Part shown: positions 1-8,177 of the stretch, piece after piece
Layout of the letters: each line of letters begins with the position of its first letter
Position numbering within the stretch: position 1 is the stretch's first letter
Source of the DNA: Paracoccaceae bacterium
GTDB lineage: Bacteria > Pseudomonadota > Alphaproteobacteria > Rhodobacterales > Rhodobacteraceae
Assembly: GCA_022824005.1 (NCBI GenBank)
Contig: JAJEBG010000004.1
Span: 1-47,456, forward strand
Length of the DNA stretch: 47,456 nucleotides
Reading direction: 5' to 3'
Notes under the pieces: model-generated
Seen by the model: only the letters and a program-made list of their open reading frames with translations
Databases searched by the model: none
What the model was told of the DNA's origin: nothing
Translations under genes and position numbers: made by a program

Positions 1-890
1 ATCGCGGATCAATCCGCCCGAGGAGTGGATCGTGAGGGAGGTTCCCGAGCTCCGCATCGTCGACGACGATCTCTGGCAGGCGGTGAAGCACCGCCAGGGC
101 GAGATCAAGGCGCAATACGCCGACGTCATCGAGGCCACGCAATCCGCCCTCGCCAACCGGCTGAACGGCGCCCACCGGCCCCGCCACCTGCTCTCGGGAT
201 TGCTCGAATGCGGCGTCTGCGGCGGCCCCTATTCCATGCGCGGCCAGGGCCGCTACGGCTGCTCCAACCACGTCATGACGGCATCGTGCTCCAACAGTCG
301 GAGCATCCGCCGCGTCGAGATCGAGGAGCGGGTCATGGCGGGGCTCAGGGACAAGCTGATGGAACCCGAGGCCGCCGCCGAGGCGATGAAGGCGTATGCG
401 GAGGAGACCAACCGGCTCAACCGCGAGCGCCGCGCATCGGGCGTGACGGACCGCAAGGAGCTGGCCGGGGTCGAGAAGAAGTACGCGTCGATGCTCGACG
501 CCATCGGGGAGGGCGGCTATTTGCGGGGCATGTCCCAACAGCTCCGCGAGTTGGAGGCCCGCTAGGACGAGATCGCCCAACGGCTGTCAGCCGCTCCGGT
601 CGATATACCGGACATCCACCCCAACATCGCCGGCTTCTAACGCCGCAAGATCGAGCGGCTTGCCGAGGCACTGGCCGAACCCCGTGACCGCGACGAGGCG
701 GCGGTGGCCATTTAGGCGCTGATCGAGCGGATCGTGCTGACCTCCGGCGCGAAGCGCGGCGAGTTGCACGCCGCGCTCCATGGCGACCTCGGCACCATCC
801 TCAAATGGGCCGGGAGTTGCAGGGCGAAGGGAGCGGCCGACACTCCCGGATCGGGAATGCCTGTCTCGGTGGTAGCGTGGGGAGGAATTA
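1..890 (+). pseudogene. Decayed large serine recombinase, C-terminal part
   Basis: Frame 2 is open from the window edge and reads as the C-terminal half of a large serine recombinase: a zinc-ribbon segment (LECGVCGGPYSM, then GCSN and SCSN) at about bases 200-300, a coiled region, and the typical IVLTSGAKRGELHAALHG tail near 734-787. The frame is broken by TAG at 563-565, TAA at 638-640 and TAG at 713-715, yet the family-like reading continues across all three, so these look like point nonsense mutations and not sequence junk. The catalytic N-terminal domain lies outside the window, so its state is unknown. The GC content is visibly higher than in the neighbouring genes. The recognisable tail ends almost exactly at the stop codon of the convergent cfa gene. 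These enzymes integrate phages and integrative elements; this copy cannot make a full protein. Confidence 0.8.
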
Positions 891-2111
891 GCGGCGATAA
901 CTTGTCTGAACCACGTCAATTGTGCCGGCTGAAAAACCCGCCGCGCTGGCCGCGAGATAAAAATTCCACATGCGCCGAAAACGCTCATCGAAACCGAGCG
1001 CGGAAATCTTGTTCCAACTCGCGTTGAATTGTTGCCGCCAAGTTTGGAGTGTACGGGCGTAACTCTTGGCAAGACTGCGGCTTTGAAGCGGTTTCAGATT
1101 CACCGCATCGGCTTGCTCGCGCATCACTCTGGGACTCATCAGCATTCCACCGGGGAAAATATGTTTTTGGAAAAAATCGGCCCCCTTGCGGTATTTAGGA
1201 TAGAGCGAATCTGAGATCGTTATAGCTTGCAGCACGGCCCGACAGTTCGGCTGCAGACGATCCCTCAGAGCGGTAAAATAGAGAGGCCAGTATTTCTCAC
1301 CCACCGCTTCAACCATCTCTATCGATACAACTCCATCATAGATGCCGCGCTCATCACGATAGTCCTGCAAGACAATCTTGGCGCGTTCCGCCAAGCCAGC
1401 GTCAAACAATTGCTTCTCGGCATACGTCTTTTGCTCTTTTGACAGAGTCAATCCCGTCACATGCAATCCTCTTTCGCGAATGGCAAAATTGGCGAACCCA
1501 CCCCAACCACAACCAATTTCGAGGACTCGATCCCCCGGTTGACACGCGAGGCCATCACAGATGGCGGCATATTTGTTTTGCTGCGCTTGTTTGAGACTGT
1601 CTTTGTGGTCATTGTACATAGCCGACGAGTAAGTCATCGTGTCGTCAAGCCATAGCCGATAAAAATCGTTACCAAGATCATAATGATACGCGATGTTCCG
1701 TCGCGAACCCCCTTTACTGTTTGCTTTCAGAAAGTGGCGCAAACGCTCCTGCAAACGAAGGAGGCCCGCACCGGGGAGACGACGGCCCACAGTTTCGTGG
1801 TTACGTACAATGACATCAAGGACATCCTGAAGGTTGGGGGTCGTCCACCATCCATCCATATACATTTCGCCAAAACTCAAAGCCCCCTCCATAAGCAGTC
1901 GGCGAGCGAATCGGGGGTTCAGGATGTGCATATGTCCATTGGGCCCTGCCATCCGCCCCTCGGCGCGCAGATGACGACCGTCAGGCAATTGGACATCCAT
2001 TGAGCCGTATTCGAGGCGAGAAGCGATGGTTTGAAGAAGACTTAATTGTGTAGGAACAGTGGAGGATGTGGATTTGGGAATGAATCCCCATTTGCGGGCT
2101 AAACTAATCAT
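888..2111 (-). CDS. cfa: Cyclopropane-fatty-acyl-phospholipid synthase family methyltransferase
   Basis: This 407-residue protein is an SAM-dependent methyltransferase of the CFA synthase (Mycolic_acid_synth) family, which methylates double bonds of unsaturated acyl chains in membrane phospholipids. The SAM-binding motif VLEIGCGWGGFANFAIRERG lies at about residues 195-215, the SIEMVEAVGEKYW segment follows, and the family C-terminus (RMWNFYLAASAAGF, then DVVQ) is complete. The ATG overlaps the SDR stop codon by four bases, so it is translationally coupled as the last gene of the operon running from 6804 down. Related alphaproteobacterial operons contain a CFA-like enzyme that methylates vaccenic acid on the way to furan fatty acids. 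Whether this copy makes a cyclopropane ring or a plain methyl branch cannot be decided from sequence. Confidence 0.9.
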   Translation of the reverse strand: MISLARKWGFIPKSTSSTVPTQLSLLQTIASRLEYGSMDVQLPDGRHLRAEGRMAGPNGHMHILNPRFARRLLMEGALSFGEMYMDGWWTTPNLQDVLDVIVRNHETVGRRLPGAGLLRLQERLRHFLKANSKGGSRRNIAYHYDLGNDFYRLWLDDTMTYSSAMYNDHKDSLKQAQQNKYAAICDGLACQPGDRVLEIGCGWGGFANFAIRERGLHVTGLTLSKEQKTYAEKQLFDAGLAERAKIVLQDYRDERGIYDGVVSIEMVEAVGEKYWPLYFTALRDRLQPNCRAVLQAITISDSLYPKYRKGADFFQKHIFPGGMLMSPRVMREQADAVNLKPLQSRSLAKSYARTLQTWRQQFNASWNKISALGFDERFRRMWNFYLAASAAGFSAGTIDVVQTSYRR

Positions 2112-2899
2112 GATGAGGGTCCGAACTTCCTCCTAATGAGTTTCATAAGGCGGAAAAAAAAGAAATATGGAAGAATGGCAAGACATTTGAGAAGAGTCAC
2201 CATCGCCCACGGAAATGCAATTTCGAATTTGTGTTTTCGCTTCATACCTTTCACGATTCGTCGGGCGGCCGCTTCTGGCGACATAATGAAAGGCATATCG
2301 AACGCGTTCTTTTCAGTGAGACGGGTGGAGACAAATCCGGGATTGCACACCTGTACATGGATATCGGTTCCCAACAAATCACACCGCAAATTTTCTGCCA
2401 AATGTATCATGGCCGCCTTTGTGGCTCCGTACCCCCACGCGTTGGGCAAGCCACGATAACCCGAAATTGAACCCACCAAAACGACATGACCGGCGTTTTG
2501 CTGACATAAGGTCGGCACGCAATGTGCCAAGATTCGCAATACACCAATCAGGTTGACTTCGACAATCGTTTCTAATGAGTCTAAATCAGGTTGACGGGCT
2601 GACATCGGCTCGTAAGCTCCGGCGCAATAGATCATGCCATCAATGTGACCGACGCGGGAGAACGCTTCACTGACAGAAGCACGAGTTGAGACATCGAGGG
2701 GAATCGCTTCATGGTCGCCTGAGAGCGGAGCCACTCCACGGGCATTTTCCATTTCGACCAACAATTGCGCCAGTGCCGCCTCATTGCGTGCCGATACCAC
2801 CAAAGTGGCCCCCTGTTCGGCAAGACTGAGGGCCAAATGGCGCCCAATACCGGCACTGGCTCCAATGAGCCAGAATCGTTTTCCTCTCAATTGACTCAT
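2108..2899 (-). CDS. SDR family NAD(P)-dependent oxidoreductase
   Basis: This is a classical short-chain dehydrogenase of 263 residues. The N-terminal nucleotide-binding motif is IGASAGIGRHLAL, the NAG-like position is represented by YCAGAYEP, and the catalytic Ser-Tyr-Lys triad is in VGSISGYRGLPNAWGYGATK. A hydrophobic and basic C-terminal stretch (LAILPYFFFFRLMKLIRRK) suggests membrane association. The ATG at 2899 has an AGG five bases upstream; an in-frame GTG lies directly before it. The gene sits 12 bases after the DUF3833 gene and overlaps cfa by four bases, which suggests a redox step on a lipid or lipid-derived aldehyde. The substrate is unknown. Confidence 0.85.
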   Translation of the reverse strand: MSQLRGKRFWLIGASAGIGRHLALSLAEQGATLVVSARNEAALAQLLVEMENARGVAPLSGDHEAIPLDVSTRASVSEAFSRVGHIDGMIYCAGAYEPMSARQPDLDSLETIVEVNLIGVLRILAHCVPTLCQQNAGHVVLVGSISGYRGLPNAWGYGATKAAMIHLAENLRCDLLGTDIHVQVCNPGFVSTRLTEKNAFDMPFIMSPEAAARRIVKGMKRKHKFEIAFPWAMVTLLKCLAILPYFFFFRLMKLIRRKFGPSS

Positions 2900-2911
2900 C
2901 ACGACCTAAAC

Positions 2912-3439
2912 CTATTGACTCTTATCTCTGTTGAAAGAAGCAAAAATCTCGCCCACCTTGATGCCAAATTTGGTCATTCTTGCGCGATTGATCAAGATGT
3001 CTCCATTGAGAAGGTAAAACCAATCTTCAATACCGACTGTGATGTCCTTCTTCCCCGTTCTTGGAACAACGAGACGGTAACGCATCATGGCCGCATTACC
3101 ACATTGTTGCCCTCTTGCCGCCCCCACCACGTCGGATGCGGTGGCGGAAAAACTCCCATCTGAGGAGTGCTTCATCTCCCAAACACGCTCACCGGTTTCA
3201 CCATTACAATAATGAAAATTCTCCTTCAGCGTGCCATGATCTTTTGACCAATGACCCTCAATTGAAAGAGTAAACCGCCTTTCCACACGGCCTGACAGAC
3301 CGACAAAAATGCCTTGAGCTGAGAGAGAACCCACAAAATAATCTTGAAATCTCAAGACAGGCAATTCGGAAGCATAACTCTCCGGGCTTGGTGAGCCTAA
3401 ATCGAAAATAACACCTGATAACGGAAAACGAATATTCAT
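2912..3439 (-). CDS. DUF3833 family protein
   Basis: The 175-residue product matches the DUF3833 pattern: a beta-rich protein with conserved blocks such as LPVLRFQDYFVGSLSAQGIF, RRFTLSIEGHW and DWFYLLNGDILINRARMTKFG. The ATG at 3439 shares its A with the TGA stop of the upstream MFS gene (TGATG), so the two are translationally coupled; an earlier in-frame start at 3634 would lie inside the MFS gene and is unlikely. DUF3833 genes commonly sit next to CFA synthase, DUF1365 and FAD amine-oxidase genes. No catalytic function is established. A role in the same lipid pathway is inference from position. Confidence 0.75.
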   Translation of the reverse strand: MNIRFPLSGVIFDLGSPSPESYASELPVLRFQDYFVGSLSAQGIFVGLSGRVERRFTLSIEGHWSKDHGTLKENFHYCNGETGERVWEMKHSSDGSFSATASDVVGAARGQQCGNAAMMRYRLVVPRTGKKDITVGIEDWFYLLNGDILINRARMTKFGIKVGEIFASFNRDKSQ

Positions 3440-4683
3440 CACTTTTCTCCTTGTTCGTTGATCATGGATAAGAGAACGACAATGGCAATAACTTTGAGGC
3501 CACAAGGAACGAGGGCATAGGCCACACTCAAGGTTTGGTGCTGGGTCAAGCCGGGCTGGTACCCTGAAAGGGCCAGCAGAGGAAGGGTAAGACCCGCCGC
3601 CGCGGCCAGTGCAGATTTTTGCAGAAATGTCCAAATTGAGAAAACCTTTCCTCCGCCGCCGCGAATTCGCTCCGCCAGAAGTGCTGGCGTCAAGGTCATA
3701 TCAGCGCCAAGAGCCGCACCCGAGCCTGCGGCAATGACATAAAATGGAATAACATCTCCTGAACCCAACAAATAGGCCCAGATAAAAACCGGGATCGACA
3801 ATGACATGCCCGTTGTCAAGGCCCATTTACGACCCAATCGGTCCGCGAGCCGCGCCCAAAGCGGCGCGGCGAGAGCCGCGCAGGAAAAAAAGACAATCAA
3901 CATCGGACCCGCATGGACATCCGCTTCAATGACATCGGCGACAAAGAACAGAAACAATGTCGATGTCACAGCTGTCGGCATTGTGTTTACAAATCCAAAG
4001 AAGAGGACGGGACGAACCCCTTTGGCGGCAACGGCGTCGACCCATCCCATCGGTTTGGTGTTGGTGCCTCCCGACGTCAACCAATGCCCTCGCATAATGT
4101 TCAGGGTCACGAGGCAGAATATGACAAAGAGTAAGGCATAGCTGATATAAGCAATTGAGGCCCCCATCATCCAAGCAAAAAGGCCTGGCGCCGAGGCGGC
4201 CAAGCACACGCCCATTAAACCCCCCGCCTCTCGCCACAATGCGACTCGTGTGTGCGAATCGCCCCCCAATCTGTTGCCTTGTGCCAAGCCATGATCATAG
4301 AGCACAATTTGCAACGAACTGAATCCCGTAAATGCCGCAAGTAATCCGATCAGCAATCGGGGCAGTGGTTCACCCCAATCGGCCGGTGCAAATAGAATTA
4401 AGATTCCAATGATGAGGAGAAAACCAGCTCCCAATGCCCATACATCACGGAAGTTTTGCCATCGATCGGCATATCGGCCAATGAGGGGGTCCTGAAAACT
4501 GTCAATCATGCGAGCGATCAGAAGGATAAGACCGAGCTGCGCGATACCGATCCCCATATCTTCGGTATAGTATCGAGGCGCGTGGATGTAGAGAGGCAAG
4601 CCAGCAAACGCCAGCATCGAAGCCGTCATGGCGGGAGGATACAAGTCTCGCCATGGGAGTTTTTGGCTGGGCAATGCCGTCAT
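3439..4683 (-). CDS. MFS transporter, GPH/MelB-like
   Basis: This 414-residue, strongly hydrophobic protein has about twelve membrane segments and the glycoside-pentoside-hexuronide (MelB, MFS_2) type signature near residues 60-75 (RMIDSFQDPLIGRYADR). A loop motif ARLADRLGRKWAL precedes the second half. It would sit in the inner membrane as a secondary carrier. The gene lies between DUF1365 and DUF3833 genes of a lipid-modification operon and is coupled to DUF3833 by a one-base overlap, so its substrate may be a lipid, lipid intermediate or lysolipid and not a sugar. That is inference from context. Confidence 0.8.
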   Translation of the reverse strand: MTALPSQKLPWRDLYPPAMTASMLAFAGLPLYIHAPRYYTEDMGIGIAQLGLILLIARMIDSFQDPLIGRYADRWQNFRDVWALGAGFLLIIGILILFAPADWGEPLPRLLIGLLAAFTGFSSLQIVLYDHGLAQGNRLGGDSHTRVALWREAGGLMGVCLAASAPGLFAWMMGASIAYISYALLFVIFCLVTLNIMRGHWLTSGGTNTKPMGWVDAVAAKGVRPVLFFGFVNTMPTAVTSTLFLFFVADVIEADVHAGPMLIVFFSCAALAAPLWARLADRLGRKWALTTGMSLSIPVFIWAYLLGSGDVIPFYVIAAGSGAALGADMTLTPALLAERIRGGGGKVFSIWTFLQKSALAAAAGLTLPLLALSGYQPGLTQHQTLSVAYALVPCGLKVIAIVVLLSMINEQGEK

Positions 4684-4774
4684 CCGGACAAAGGGCGGCG
4701 GGGCGCGAGTGAACTCGCTCTCTCACCCGAAGAGGCATTCGGTTCTGCAATCACCCCGTTTGATATCAAATCAA

Positions 4775-5545
4775 TCATTTTGTGACGGCCTCGCTCGGCG
4801 GCTCAGGACGGGGCCGATAGCGCACCCCCTTTCTCCACAAATGAAAAGCCTGCCAATGAATGAGTGCCATCGTTCGCAGCGCTCCCAAGGGACGACGCAA
4901 AAGAGCCGAAGCAAGGGCCCGATCTGTCAATGGCACGCGTGAACCCGAGATGGAGGTTGAAAGTCCCCCACCCTGTCCGTCATCATAATGAATATGGATT
5001 GCCACCGACGATTCATCAATGCGAAAACCAAAACGATAGCTCCCTGAAATGTCAAAAAATGGTGACACATGAAATTGCTTCACCGACACAGTCGTATCTT
5101 GGCGGCCGATGTCCTTTCCGCCCTTGGCGGTACACAAATAAGCATGTCGGTCGCCAAAAGTATTATGGACTTCAGCGACCACGGCACGCAATTTTTCATG
5201 TTTGTTGTAGATGAGAAAAAAACTGACCGGATTGAAGGTATAGCCCCAATAGCGGGGATGGGTGAGCAAGAGAAGTTGATCACCGTCATCGATTCCACCG
5301 TCTTGAACAAGTTGGCGCACCCCTGCAAAATCTTCACAACCGGCCACGCCATGGTCTGATGGGTAAAGGGACACAAGGTTGGGTTTGTTGAACGAAAAAA
5401 GTTTCAGCCCTGTCTTTGACTTCAACAGCAAGTCCTCATTGAGCAATAGGTAGTCAATCCCATAGCTGAAACGATTCTTAACGGGCAGCCGCCTCGCATG
5501 AGTGACTTTGGCCCTGATCAACGAAGACTCACTCAATGAGACCAT
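4775..5545 (-). CDS. DUF1365 domain-containing protein
   Basis: This 256-residue protein shows the DUF1365 features: an N-terminal block (ARRLPVKNRFSYGIDYLLL), the central LTHPRYWGYTFNPVSFFLIY and AVVAEVHNTFGDRHAYL motifs, and a C-terminal IHWQAFHLWRKGVRY. The chosen ATG at 5545 overlaps the FAD-oxidoreductase gene by 13 bases; a longer reading to 5638 would lie wholly inside that gene. DUF1365 proteins are almost always found beside an FAD amine-oxidase-like protein and a CFA-like methyltransferase, as here, and are linked to unusual fatty acids. The reaction is not known. Confidence 0.85.
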   Translation of the reverse strand: MVSLSESSLIRAKVTHARRLPVKNRFSYGIDYLLLNEDLLLKSKTGLKLFSFNKPNLVSLYPSDHGVAGCEDFAGVRQLVQDGGIDDGDQLLLLTHPRYWGYTFNPVSFFLIYNKHEKLRAVVAEVHNTFGDRHAYLCTAKGGKDIGRQDTTVSVKQFHVSPFFDISGSYRFGFRIDESSVAIHIHYDDGQGGGLSTSISGSRVPLTDRALASALLRRPLGALRTMALIHWQAFHLWRKGVRYRPRPEPPSEAVTK

Positions 5546-6804
5546 GGTGGTGACACTCCCAACGATTGAGCAACTTTGACAGCACTTGCCAGACCGTCTT
5601 CGTGAAAACCCATACCCGTCCAAGCCCCACAGAACCAAGTGTGCGCCCGTCCTTGAATCTTCGCGAGCTGGCTATGGGCCTTGAGGGCGGCAAATCCATA
5701 TTGGGGATGATCAAATTGATGTTCGGCGAGTATCGTGTCCTCCCGGATGGGTCTTGGCGGATTCAGAGTGACAAATAATGGCGTCTCTTCCGGGATTCCT
5801 TGCAGCGAATTCATCCAATATGTCACCGATGCTTGTGCCTCGTTCGATTGCGATTGAGCGAGATAAACCCAGCTTGCCCAGCAAGCCCTTCGCTTCGGCA
5901 TAAGGGTGGGGTCGGTATGCAATACCACTTTGTTGCGCTGATATGGAATGGAATCCAAAATGCCTCGCTCATCATCACTGGCATCAGAGAGCAATTGATT
6001 AATGTCATCCGTATGGCAGGCAAAAACGACTTCATCGAAGGTCTCGGCTTCGTGGCCTTGGACTTTAACCTCCACCGTGCCTGATGAAGTGCGAATGACA
6101 TTTTCAATCGGAGATTTTGTGCGGAGTTTCGCCTTCAAATCTTTCAAAACGGCCGTCACATAATTTTCTGACCCACCTTCAACAGTCCACCACTGATGCT
6201 GACCTGTCAAGGTGAGCAAGCCATGATGATCAAAGAATCGTGTCAGCAAAGCAAAAGGAAAGTTGAGCATTTCGCCACGCGGAGTCGACCAAATCGCGCC
6301 GCTCATTGGCAGCAAATAATAGTTCTGAAACCAACTTCCATAATGGCGTGAACGGATCATCTCACCGAGTGTCATATTTGGATTTGCATGGGAGTCGGCG
6401 AGTGCCCATTTGTTGAATTTGGCGATGTCGAGAAACATACGCCAAAAGTCTGGTTTGATCATATTGCCGCGTTGCGCAAATAGGGCACGAAGATTGCGAC
6501 CGCCGTATTCGAAGTCACCTTGATTGACCGATACGGCGAAGGACATGTCACTCATTTTGGTGGCGACATTGAGATGATCAAGAAGTTGACAAAAATGAGG
6601 ATAGTTGACTCGGTTGAAAACAATAAATCCAACATCAACGGGTATTTCGCGGCCTTGACTCTGAGCAATAATGGTTAGGGCGTGCCCCCCGACATGGTGA
6701 GACCTCTCGTAAAGAACAACGTCGTGTTTTCGTGAAAGTAACCAAGCCGCGCCAAGACCCGAAATGCCGGCACCGATGACAGCTATCCTGCGCCCCGTAT
6801 TCAC
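5533..6804 (-). CDS. NAD(P)/FAD-dependent oxidoreductase, amine-oxidase fold
   Basis: The 423-residue protein begins with an FAD-binding Rossmann motif (IAVIGAGISGLGAAWLLSR), followed by the second dinucleotide segment LYERSHHVGGHA, and ends with the C-terminal FAD motif around WFCGAWTGMGFHEDGLASA. It belongs to the amine-oxidase/phytoene-desaturase-like group that accompanies DUF1365 and CFA-like genes. The start is GTG at 6804, with AGGA seven bases upstream. It is the first gene of the minus-strand lipid operon, and the long gap upstream should hold its promoter. A role in oxidising or desaturating an acyl chain is likely but not shown by sequence. Confidence 0.85.
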   Translation of the reverse strand: MNTGRRIAVIGAGISGLGAAWLLSRKHDVVLYERSHHVGGHALTIIAQSQGREIPVDVGFIVFNRVNYPHFCQLLDHLNVATKMSDMSFAVSVNQGDFEYGGRNLRALFAQRGNMIKPDFWRMFLDIAKFNKWALADSHANPNMTLGEMIRSRHYGSWFQNYYLLPMSGAIWSTPRGEMLNFPFALLTRFFDHHGLLTLTGQHQWWTVEGGSENYVTAVLKDLKAKLRTKSPIENVIRTSSGTVEVKVQGHEAETFDEVVFACHTDDINQLLSDASDDERGILDSIPYQRNKVVLHTDPTLMPKRRACWASWVYLAQSQSNEAQASVTYWMNSLQGIPEETPLFVTLNPPRPIREDTILAEHQFDHPQYGFAALKAHSQLAKIQGRAHTWFCGAWTGMGFHEDGLASAVKVAQSLGVSPPWSH

Positions 6805-7347
6805 AACCCAATCCTGACTTCAATCATCCTCTAGAATAGATAGGTGTGGTTATGTCTTTTTCCAACTTGTCGAAGTGCACAGCTCTCAGTTCAAACTCTT
6901 ACCAAAAATCTCACACGAAAAACGGACACAGCTCCATGCGTGCTGTTTCAACTTAAATCATTGGCCCCACCAATGTGGGTTTGCTTTCCGCCAACCCACG
7001 ACACTATGTTTCTATTAAGCGGGCCAGAATGATAGCCACTTAAATTTTATTTGAAGATCATCCCAAGCCGCATCAATTCGATCGGCTCCAACAGACAATT
7101 TTGTCCAACTAGAGCCGCCATTAATTGAAATGGGCACCTAACAGGTCAACGAAAAACAGTCCTCTTGCGCTGAGTTGTGTATCGTTGCTATCAAAACAAA
7201 TTTGGGCCTTCCGATGCCAGAGAGTCTCTGGCATCGGCGCGGCTTTAGATTTCAGGGGTCATTAACGACTCATTGATCATTCAAAACCAATGACGCATTT
7301 AGGGGTTAATACTAACTTTTGCCTGCGAGTTGGTCATGACCGGGCCT
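6805..7347 (+). other. Non-coding gap upstream of the lipid operon
   Basis: No convincing gene is visible in these 543 bases. The part nearest 6804 should carry the promoter of the lipid operon. A minus-strand TTGGAA...TATCTA pair with 17 bases between (about 6835-6865) is a weak candidate only. A perfect inverted repeat lies at 7211-7237. The single longer open frame (6844-7032, plus) is rich in Cys, Pro and Thr and resembles no family. Confidence 0.5.
7211..7237. repeat. Perfect 13-base inverted repeat
   Basis: The two 13-base arms (CCGATGCCAGAGA and its exact complement) are separated by a single G. RNA from either strand could form a stem of about 11 pairs with a 5-base loop. It lies downstream of soxG and the small gene at 7348-7521 on the minus strand, so it may end that transcript, but no run of U follows closely on either side. 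It could also be a protein-binding site. Confidence 0.6.
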
Positions 7348-7521
7348 TCAAGACTTGACTGTACTCTTCATAGGTAAAGTCTGCGATAACCGTTTCATGG
7401 TTAAATTCTTGAACGATTGGAATAACCAACGAATTCCCCGCCTCATGACATCAGCCCTGAGCGCGGACGCTTGTCGTCTGATCTCAACATAATCCAAAGG
7501 GGCAACATATTTGATTTCCAT
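7348..7521 (-). CDS. Possible small protein, 57 residues
   Basis: A 58-codon frame starts at ATG 7521, with GGAG eight bases upstream, and ends in TGA at 7348-7350. The product is basic and mostly helical, with an amphipathic segment YVEIRRQASALRADVMRRG followed by IRWLFQSFKNL. That pattern is reminiscent of small Arg-rich alphaproteobacterial proteins of the DUF1127 kind, although I do not recognise a specific family. It lies 89 bases after soxG on the same strand and could be read from the sox transcript. It may equally be chance; the ribosome site and the amphipathic pattern are the main support. Confidence 0.4.
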   Translation of the reverse strand: MEIKYVAPLDYVEIRRQASALRADVMRRGIRWLFQSFKNLTMKRLSQTLPMKSTVKS

Positions 7522-7610
7522 GGCATCGACTCCAATTAGGATTTGATGACTTAGATATATGTTCAGAATGAAGCCTTTGGAGTGGGTCAGTCGTCAACAC
7601 CGCTATGCGT

Positions 7611-8177
7611 TCAATGCATAGGATCTGGGACGGGGAAAAAATTTACTGCTTGGTCAGGTTGAACGGCTCGGGCTAACCACTCATGCATAAAAGCCGACTC
7701 TGAGCGACGACACAAAATTCGAGCGGAAACCTCGTCAGTCATCCAAAAGGCGGCCGACAACTGTCCGATACGGGAGCGACGAAATTCGCCGAGGGTAAAA
7801 TTCTTCGGTGATACATCGCTCGGCGTTCCTTTCGCTAAAATATCCCGAACTCGCCCCACCACTGCAAACTCCACACGCAGGGCCGAGACATCTGCCACCA
7901 AATGATGTTCATCGGCCAAAGCCTGGTGCATGTTGTCAATCTCTTTTGAGACAGATTCCAAAGGAAGAAAGCCAAGACATTCGTCCGTTGACATCCAAGC
8001 GAGTTCTCGACCTGATTGGCTCACAATCTGACATTTTTTTGGAAAGCCAACGTTAAATGAGTTGGAAATGGCGGCCGAGACACTCTTCTTGCTGATCTCC
8101 GCCCGAATCATGATCATTCCACGCCCCTCAACCCTTTGGACGGAACTTTTGAGCCAATCTGAAATCGGTTCAGGCAT
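7611..8177 (-). CDS. soxG: Sarcosine oxidase subunit gamma
   Basis: This 188-residue protein follows soxA with an eight-base overlap and has the loose SoxG pattern of a GcvT-like fold: an N-terminal regulatory stretch, the segment SNSFNVGFPKKC, and a C-terminal FTLGEFRRSRIGQLSAAFWM. SoxG is the small, poorly conserved subunit of the cytoplasmic heterotetramer that converts sarcosine, tetrahydrofolate and oxygen into glycine, 5,10-methylene-tetrahydrofolate and hydrogen peroxide. Identification rests on the fold-like motifs plus the B-D-A-G gene order. Length is normal. Confidence 0.88.
   Translation of the reverse strand: MPEPISDWLKSSVQRVEGRGMIMIRAEISKKSVSAAISNSFNVGFPKKCQIVSQSGRELAWMSTDECLGFLPLESVSKEIDNMHQALADEHHLVADVSALRVEFAVVGRVRDILAKGTPSDVSPKNFTLGEFRRSRIGQLSAAFWMTDEVSARILCRRSESAFMHEWLARAVQPDQAVNFFPVPDPMH

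Noticed and set aside
4759-4770. TTTGATATCAAA palindrome between DUF1365 and MFS genes as an operator
   Set aside because: A 12-base palindrome of this composition can occur by chance, and no promoter boxes are visible beside it.
6844-7032. 62-codon plus-strand frame upstream of the lipid operon
   Set aside because: Cys/Pro/Thr-rich sequence with no ribosome site and no family likeness; it lies in the expected promoter region of the opposite strand.
7039-7060. Minus-strand TGATC...TAAG pair as a ChrR-type sigma-E promoter for the lipid operon
   Set aside because: The spacing of 13 bases is shorter than I recall for that sigma factor, and the site is more than 230 bases from the first gene.
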